From the NCBI GenBank assembly GCA_028288985.1, contig JAQGHE010000013.1, forward strand, positions 1 through 9,103: 9,103 bases of DNA. Reading direction: 5' to 3'. Source of the DNA: Candidatus Saccharimonadota bacterium (GTDB lineage: Bacteria > Patescibacteriota > Saccharimonadia > Saccharimonadales > UBA10212). The translations under genes were made by a program, and so were the position numbers. Positions 6,486-9,103 of this stretch are shown one piece after another (within the stretch, counting starts at the first letter, position 1; every line of letters begins with the position of its first letter). The notes below the pieces were generated by a model. The model was not told the DNA's origin. It was given only the letters and a program-made list of their open reading frames with translations, and did no database searches.

Positions 6486-6962
6486 TTAAAATCGGAGGAG
6501 GCGGCTGAGACGGTCTACGCGGTCAGTCCGGCCTTCTTCCATCGGCAAGTGCTCGCCTAGCAGTTCCATGATTCTCTCTTCATCTTGCTCGTCAAAAAAA
6601 ACGGAAATCGGAGGACTGAATTTTTTTACCGGGGTAAAAGTAAGGCTGCTAAGCTCTCCTTCATGAAGGATGGCATAGGACCGAAAGAGTGAAGAGGGAT
6701 AAAACTTCTCTCTTATATGCAGCCCTTTGGCGGACAGCCGGTAATCAACTTGCTGAGGCTTCCAGCGTGCCACAGAAGCGACTATAAGCCCAAGGATAAC
6801 TACTATTCCGGTGGCCATTTTATCTTTGGTGACTAGATAAATAATGCCAGCCAGGACTACGGTGCCGGCAACCAATATCAAATACCAAAGAACGCCACGC
6901 TGGTGGTCTATGTACTCGGAAGCCGTCCAGTTGATTGTGCCCTCAGAATTTTCTTCAGCCAT
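6486..6962 (-). CDS. Small membrane protein with two helices and a PH-like cytoplasmic part, function unknown
   Basis: From the ATG at 6962 the protein has 158 residues. Residues 1-24 form a polar N-terminus (NWTASEYIDHQRG). Two membrane helices follow at about 25-45 and 49-66, with the short loop VTKDKM between them. The soluble part runs from about 70: YRLSAKGLHIREKFYPSS, a region with beta-strand periodicity, then a helix at about 126-136 and a charged Arg-rich tail. Two helices followed by strands and a helix recall membrane-anchored bacterial PH-like or Ycf4-like proteins, but no family is claimed. A longer reading from 6983 exists. I prefer 6962 because AAGGA lies 5-6 bases upstream, while 6983 lacks any SD. 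It is upstream of the 178-codon gene on the same strand, and the two may act together at the membrane. Confidence 0.8.
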   Translation of the reverse strand: MAEENSEGTINWTASEYIDHQRGVLWYLILVAGTVVLAGIIYLVTKDKMATGIVVILGLIVASVARWKPQQVDYRLSAKGLHIREKFYPSSLFRSYAILHEGELSSLTFTPVKKFSPPISVFFDEQDEERIMELLGEHLPMEEGRTDRVDRLSRLLRF

Positions 6963-7018
6963 CTTTATCCTTATGCTAAACATTGTACGGGTTATCGCTG
7001 TCTAAATAAAATATCGGG

Positions 7019-7033
7019 GGAGAGGGAGGGATT
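7019..7033 (-). repeat. Direct repeat of the tRNA-Ser(GCU) 3' end (15 bases, exact)
   Basis: Bases 7019-7033 are identical to 7219-7233, the acceptor and T-stem end of tRNA-Ser(GCU), in the same orientation and exactly 200 bases away. Similarity is partial on each side (5 of the 7 preceding bases). It may be a decayed tRNA copy or an old attachment-site remnant. Confidence 0.45.
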
Positions 7034-7078
7034 TCCGACCCACTAATATTTTTCCTGACGGAAAAATTTATCGGGCCC

Positions 7079-7165
7079 GGCTCGCGGTGTTCGCCTTTCG
7101 CTTCCAGCGAAAACTCACACAACGCTGCGCCCGTTCGAATCCCGCGAGCCAAGCAGTTGGCTCGC
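7079..7165. other. GC-rich foldable segment with two mutually exclusive stems and a tRNA-like 3' end
   Basis: GGCTCGCGG (7079-7087) pairs perfectly with CCGCGAGCC (7142-7150), enclosing a hairpin TTTCGC/GCGAAA (7096-7101 with 7107-7112). The same right arm can instead pair downstream, 7144-7152 with 7157-7165, nine perfect pairs around GCAG. The plus strand reads CGTTCGAATCCCGCGAGCCA (7132-7151), like a tRNA T-loop and acceptor end, but there is no D-arm or anticodon arm. No gene follows on the plus strand and there is no T-run. Confidence 0.4.
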
Positions 7166-7184
7166 TACTTCTACTCGCCAACTT

Positions 7185-7205
7185 AAAAACCCACCTTCTG
7201 GTGGG
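7185..7205 (-). terminator. Rho-independent terminator of tRNA-Ser(GCU), inside a 12-bp outer inverted repeat
   Basis: On the minus strand CCCACC, AGAA loop, GGTGGG is followed by TTTTT (7185-7189). A perfect 12-bp outer repeat (7176-7187 with 7208-7219) encloses it and again includes the tRNA's encoded CCA, as at tRNA-Arg. Confidence 0.85.
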
Positions 7206-7214
7206 CATTTAAGT

Positions 7215-7307
7215 TGGCGGAGAGGGAGGGATTCGAACCCTCGCGGGAGCTTTCGCCCCCCTATCGATTTAGCAAACCGACCCCTTCAGCCTCTTGGGTA
7301 CCTCTCC
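7215..7307 (-). tRNA. tRNA-Ser, anticodon GCU
   Basis: Minus-strand cloverleaf with acceptor GGAGAGG/CCTCTCC, G discriminator and encoded CCA. The anticodon stem TCGGT/ATCGA encloses loop TTGCTAA, giving anticodon GCT (7271-7273) for AGC and AGU. A long variable arm (GGGGGC, GAAA, GCTCCC region) and T-arm GAGGG-TTCGAAT-CCCTC fit a class II serine tRNA of 93 bases with CCA. Confidence 0.95.
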
Positions 7308-7348
7308 GCGTCGTCACTTTACGCCTAAGCTTCATAGCTCTAGACCCC

Positions 7349-7378
7349 CAAAATTGTAAAGCTTGCTTTACGATTTTG
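7349..7378. repeat. Long AT-rich hairpin (13-bp arms) with GGAGG-containing flank, second copy type
   Basis: Arms 7349-7361 and 7366-7378 pair over 13 positions around a CTTG loop on the plus strand, with one G-U. The plus-strand flank 7379-7409 (AAAGGAGG, AGC, GAAGCTG, ATG at the end) matches the minus-strand flank of the 5742-5782 hairpin at about 23 of 32 aligned columns. It lies between the two tRNA-Ser genes and has no T-run. Confidence 0.6.
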
Positions 7379-7433
7379 AAAGGAGGAGCAGCAAGAAGCT
7401 GAAGACATGAAGCAATTTCCTTTTGGAATTTGA

Positions 7434-7466
7434 TTTGTCGTCGCAAGCTGACTGCTTGCTCCGACG
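7434..7466 (-). other. Hairpin in the 3' trailer of tRNA-Ser(UGA)
   Basis: Immediately downstream of the tRNA, minus-strand GTCG, GA, GCAAGC, AGTCA, GCTTGC, GA, CGAC forms a stem with two GA/GA internal pairs. There is no T-run, so it is more likely a processing or stabilising hairpin than a strong terminator. A second weak hairpin (CAAATTCC/GGAAATTG) follows. Confidence 0.4.
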
Positions 7467-7555
7467 TGGCGGAAGGGGTGGGATTCGAACCCACGGACCC
7501 TCTCGGGTCACCTGTTTTCAAGACAAGCGCACTAGACCAACTATGCGACCCTTCC
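7467..7555 (-). tRNA. tRNA-Ser, anticodon UGA
   Basis: Minus-strand cloverleaf: acceptor GGAAGGG/CCCTTCC, G discriminator, encoded CCA, anticodon stem CTTGT/ACAGG around loop CTTGAAA with anticodon TGA (7518-7520). The long variable arm is GACCC-GAGA-GGGTC, and the T-arm GTGGG-TTCGAAT-CCCAC. It reads UCA and, by wobble, other UCN codons. It starts 44 bases after the end of comF on the same strand and could be co-transcribed with it. Confidence 0.95.
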
Positions 7556-7599
7556 AATAACAGGGGTAAGTATAGCAAAGATGGCCCTGTGCATCCAGC

Positions 7600-8295
7600 T
7601 TATAATCGCTTAGCGAAAACCAGGGCATCGACGCTGCGGGCGCCGGATGCCCGCAAAACTCTCGCTGCTTCACTCAGAGTCGCGCCGGTAGTAATGACAT
7701 CATCGATTAGAAGGATGTTGCGGCCACGCACTGCGGCTTCATTTCTGACAAAGTAGCTGCCTTTTGCTTGCTTAGTTCTCTCGGCCCGGGTTGAGCCGAC
7801 CTGTTTGGCGTTGCCGCGGCGCGCAAGGGCAGGCTTGGTTTGAAATCTCAGCCTCGCGGCCGCGAATTTAGCGAGCAGCTTTGTGTGGTCAAAACTCCTC
7901 TCTCTAATCCGGATACTGGCCGTCGGCACAGCCACGACTAGATAATTCTTGCGCTTGATTAGCGCGTCATCGTTCTGAGCCAGAAAAGTTTCGGCCATAA
8001 TGGCAGCAACACCATAGGCAACTATCCGCTGGTGAGCAAACTTATACCTTTGAATCAGTTTCTGGGCTGTCCCGGCATAATCGGTTGATACCCAAACGAA
8101 GTTTGGCGCGCCGCCCGCGCGGCAGGTCTGGCAGGTTTTGGCACGACTGCTCAAACTCCCGCACCGGAAGCACCTTTCCCCGTAGGGGACGATCTCCGCC
8201 AAGGAGCAGGGGAGGCATAGGGGCGCTCCTTCAGCCCCGCAACCGGCACACTCCGGCGGAGCAATCCACCCGATGGCCGCTTCAAAAAAACTCAT
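7600..8295 (-). CDS. comF: ComF-family protein: cysteine zinc module plus phosphoribosyltransferase domain
   Basis: The 231-residue protein matches the ComF family in order and size. The N-terminus has two cysteine clusters likely to bind zinc: CAGC (16-19) with CLPC (27-30), and CFRC (42-45) with CQTC (55-58). A type I phosphoribosyltransferase domain follows, with the PRPP-binding motif NILLIDDVITTGATL (about 193-207) and family signatures VPTASIRIRERSFDHT and RRGNAKQVGSTRAERTKQAKGSYFV. In naturally competent bacteria ComF is needed for DNA uptake, acting in the cytoplasm after or during import of single strands; elsewhere its role is unclear. No other competence gene is in the window. The start is supported by GAGGAG about 8 bases before the ATG. 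A candidate promoter (TTGACT, 18 bases, CATTAT) lies at 8322-8351 on this strand. Confidence 0.93.
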   Translation of the reverse strand: MSFFEAAIGWIAPPECAGCGAEGAPLCLPCSLAEIVPYGERCFRCGSLSSRAKTCQTCRAGGAPNFVWVSTDYAGTAQKLIQRYKFAHQRIVAYGVAAIMAETFLAQNDDALIKRKNYLVVAVPTASIRIRERSFDHTKLLAKFAAARLRFQTKPALARRGNAKQVGSTRAERTKQAKGSYFVRNEAAVRGRNILLIDDVITTGATLSEAARVLRASGARSVDALVFAKRL

Positions 8296-8297
8296 CC

Positions 8298-8351
8298 GTT
8301 ACACTCCTCGGAATTTTGTATATAATGGTCGATTTGCGCCTAAAAAGTCAA
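8298..8351. promoter_or_regulatory. Overlapping divergent promoter candidates between comF and hsp20
   Basis: Minus strand, for comF: TTGACT (8346-8351), an 18-base spacer, CATTAT (8322-8327). Plus strand: GTTACA (8298-8303), a 17-base spacer, TATAAT (8321-8326). The two -10 boxes overlap almost completely. The comF promoter has the better -35, the plus-strand promoter a perfect -10. Confidence 0.4.
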
Positions 8352-8492
8352 CCCGCGGCGATCCGCGGCATCTTGTCAGCCACCATTCTCGCTCTTTTAA
8401 TGAGCTCTTAAGAGCGGGCAAATTAGGGCAGCCTGAAATGCGTCAAGAAGCGGTGTTGTAATTGTTCTGTTGTAAATGTTCCGTGTAACGTA
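8328..8492 (+). other. Intergenic leader-like stretch with small hairpins; no supported gene
   Basis: This holds CCGCGG-CGAT-CCGCGG (8353-8368), CGCTCTT/AAGAGCG (8390-8396 with 8410-8416) and the palindrome CTCTTAAGAG (8405-8414). If the 8298-8326 plus-strand promoter works, this is an RNA leader reading toward hsp20. Short frames exist (28 codons from the ATG at 8325) but lack a ribosome binding site. Confidence 0.25.
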
Positions 8493-8522
8493 TTGCACAT
8501 CTGTAGATTGGCAAGCTATACT
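8493..8522 (+). promoter_or_regulatory. Candidate sigma-70 promoter of hsp20
   Basis: TTGCAC (8493-8498), an 18-base spacer and TATACT (8517-8522) put the start near 8529. The leader of about 59 bases begins near a hairpin (GCATC, eight bases, GATGC) and ends with GGAGGG before the ATG. No CIRCE operator or clear ROSE thermometer is visible. Confidence 0.55.
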
Positions 8523-8587
8523 AGCATCAATACAAAGATGCAAATCTAAAATCTGAAAATAACTCTTATAAACTGGAGGGAACAAAA

Positions 8588-9058
8588 ATGGCTCGAGGCA
8601 GCCAACAAGACGATCTATTGATGGGCGATGACATCACTGCAGCTTTTTTAAGCGAAGAGGATGAGATTACGGTAGAGAACGACGCGGCTCAGCCAGCCGC
8701 CCAGGACGATCAATGGGACGAGGATGAGCCGGTAGCCGGTCAACTTGCCGTAGACGTTTATGAAACCAAGGAAAAACTGGTGGTTAAAGGTCGCGTAGCA
8801 GGCGTCAACAAGAACGAGTTGGACGTCAGCATTTCAGATAATACCTTAACCGTTAGAGGTACTTTAAGCGCCGGTAATGAAGAAGGCGTAGAAAATTACT
8901 TCTTGCAGGAATGCTACTGGGGCGAGTTTAGCCGCAGTATCGTACTGCCGGTACCGGTTAAAGAAGATGAGATTGAGGCTGTGCTAAAAGACGGCGTACT
9001 GACCATCAGCTTTAGCAAGGTTAAGCAAGACACCGTTAAGAAAATTCAAGTTCTCTAA
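8588..9058 (+). CDS. Small heat-shock protein, Hsp20/alpha-crystallin family
   Basis: The 156-residue protein is an ATP-independent holdase chaperone that binds unfolding proteins as large oligomers in the cytoplasm. The alpha-crystallin domain spans about residues 51-147: VDVYETKEKLVVKGRVAGVN, DVSISDNTLTVRG, then EFSRSIVLPVPV and the family hallmark KDGVLTISFSK (134-144). The end, IQV (153-155), is an I-x-I/V-type tail motif used in oligomer contacts. The first 50 residues are strongly acidic and Gln/Asp/Glu-rich, unlike the hydrophobic N-terminal arm of many Hsp20 proteins. The start is supported by GGAGGG 7-8 bases upstream of the ATG at 8588, with a good promoter at 8493-8522 and a terminator 13 bases after the stop, so it looks like a single-gene unit. 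Confidence 0.95.
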   Translation: MARGSQQDDLLMGDDITAAFLSEEDEITVENDAAQPAAQDDQWDEDEPVAGQLAVDVYETKEKLVVKGRVAGVNKNELDVSISDNTLTVRGTLSAGNEEGVENYFLQECYWGEFSRSIVLPVPVKEDEIEAVLKDGVLTISFSKVKQDTVKKIQVL

Positions 9059-9071
9059 ATCGGAGAAAATT

Positions 9072-9101
9072 AAAAAGAGCTCCGACAGAGGAGCTCTTTT
9101 T
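9072..9101 (+). terminator. Strong rho-independent terminator after hsp20
   Basis: AAAAAGAGCTCC (9072-9083) and GGAGCTCTTTTT (9090-9101) form a perfect 12-bp stem around a 6-base loop and end in a T-run. It is symmetrical enough to serve both strands. Confidence 0.92.
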
Positions 9102-9103
9102 AA

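Noticed and set aside
7071..7151. An intact fourth tRNA on the plus strand
   Set aside because: It has acceptor-like ends and TTCGAATC but lacks a D-arm, an anticodon stem and a normal 5-bp T-stem.
7214..7402. Plus-strand frame of 62 codons opening MAEREGFEPS
   Set aside because: It is the antisense translation of tRNA-Ser(GCU), a common false gene call.
7430..7756. Plus-strand frame of 108 codons with GVGFEPTDPLGS
   Set aside because: It runs antisense through tRNA-Ser(UGA) and the end of comF; no ribosome binding site and no family match.
8273..8461. Plus-strand frame of 62 codons across the comF-hsp20 gap
   Set aside because: Its only ATG before the final codons lies inside comF, ahead of any plus-strand promoter, and there is no SD. 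The codon content after 8320 is not clearly protein-like.
1..9103. CRISPR array, transposase or phage cassette
   Set aside because: No regularly spaced repeats and no integrase, transposase or phage protein were seen in any frame.

Overview
The window looks like a chromosomal segment from a small-genome bacterium, most likely of the Candidatus Saccharibacteria (TM7) / CPR type. This placement is inferred from gene content, not from a marker gene: an actinobacterial-type GuaB1, MscL with a C-terminal zinc ribbon, an Hsp20 with a long acidic N-terminus, ComF, a bacterial-type topoisomerase IB, and small orphan membrane proteins. The genetic code looks standard. TAG ends several genes (mscL, guaB1 and the 178-codon orphan), and no gene needs UGA readthrough.

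Layout. (1) 1-600: the 3' part of a topoisomerase IB gene, with an in-frame TAG at 16-18 inside the conserved core. (2) 597-1031, minus: a small membrane protein converging on it and overlapping by 3 bases. (3) 1206-5359, plus: a probable operon of mscL, guaB1 (probably a GMP reductase with CBS domains) and a large MprF-like membrane aminoacyl-lipid synthase with an extra DUF998-like front end. (4) 5360-5664: a GC-rich structured stretch that may be a noncoding RNA, then tRNA-Arg (anticodon GCG) on the minus strand with its own terminator. (5) 5844-6962, minus: two orphan proteins, one soluble and one with two membrane segments, both suggestive of PH-like folds. (6) 6963-7555: a tRNA-rich stretch with tRNA-Ser(GCU), tRNA-Ser(UGA), terminator hairpins, large inverted repeats and tRNA-like fragments. 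(7) 7600-8295, minus: a ComF-family phosphoribosyltransferase. (8) 8296-8587: a divergent promoter region, then hsp20 on the plus strand, ending in a clear terminator at the window edge.

How it fits together: mscL, guaB1 and the MprF-like gene would cover osmotic release, purine-nucleotide interconversion and envelope-lipid charge. These suit a host-dependent cell that imports nucleotides and controls its surface, but that link is inference. The most unusual material is noncoding. Both tRNA-Arg and tRNA-Ser(GCU) have terminators enclosed by a longer perfect inverted repeat that includes the encoded CCA. Each is followed by a GC-rich foldable segment carrying an oppositely oriented T-arm fragment. 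Two long AT-rich hairpins share a 31-32 base GGAGG-containing flank. No CRISPR array, transposase or rRNA was seen.
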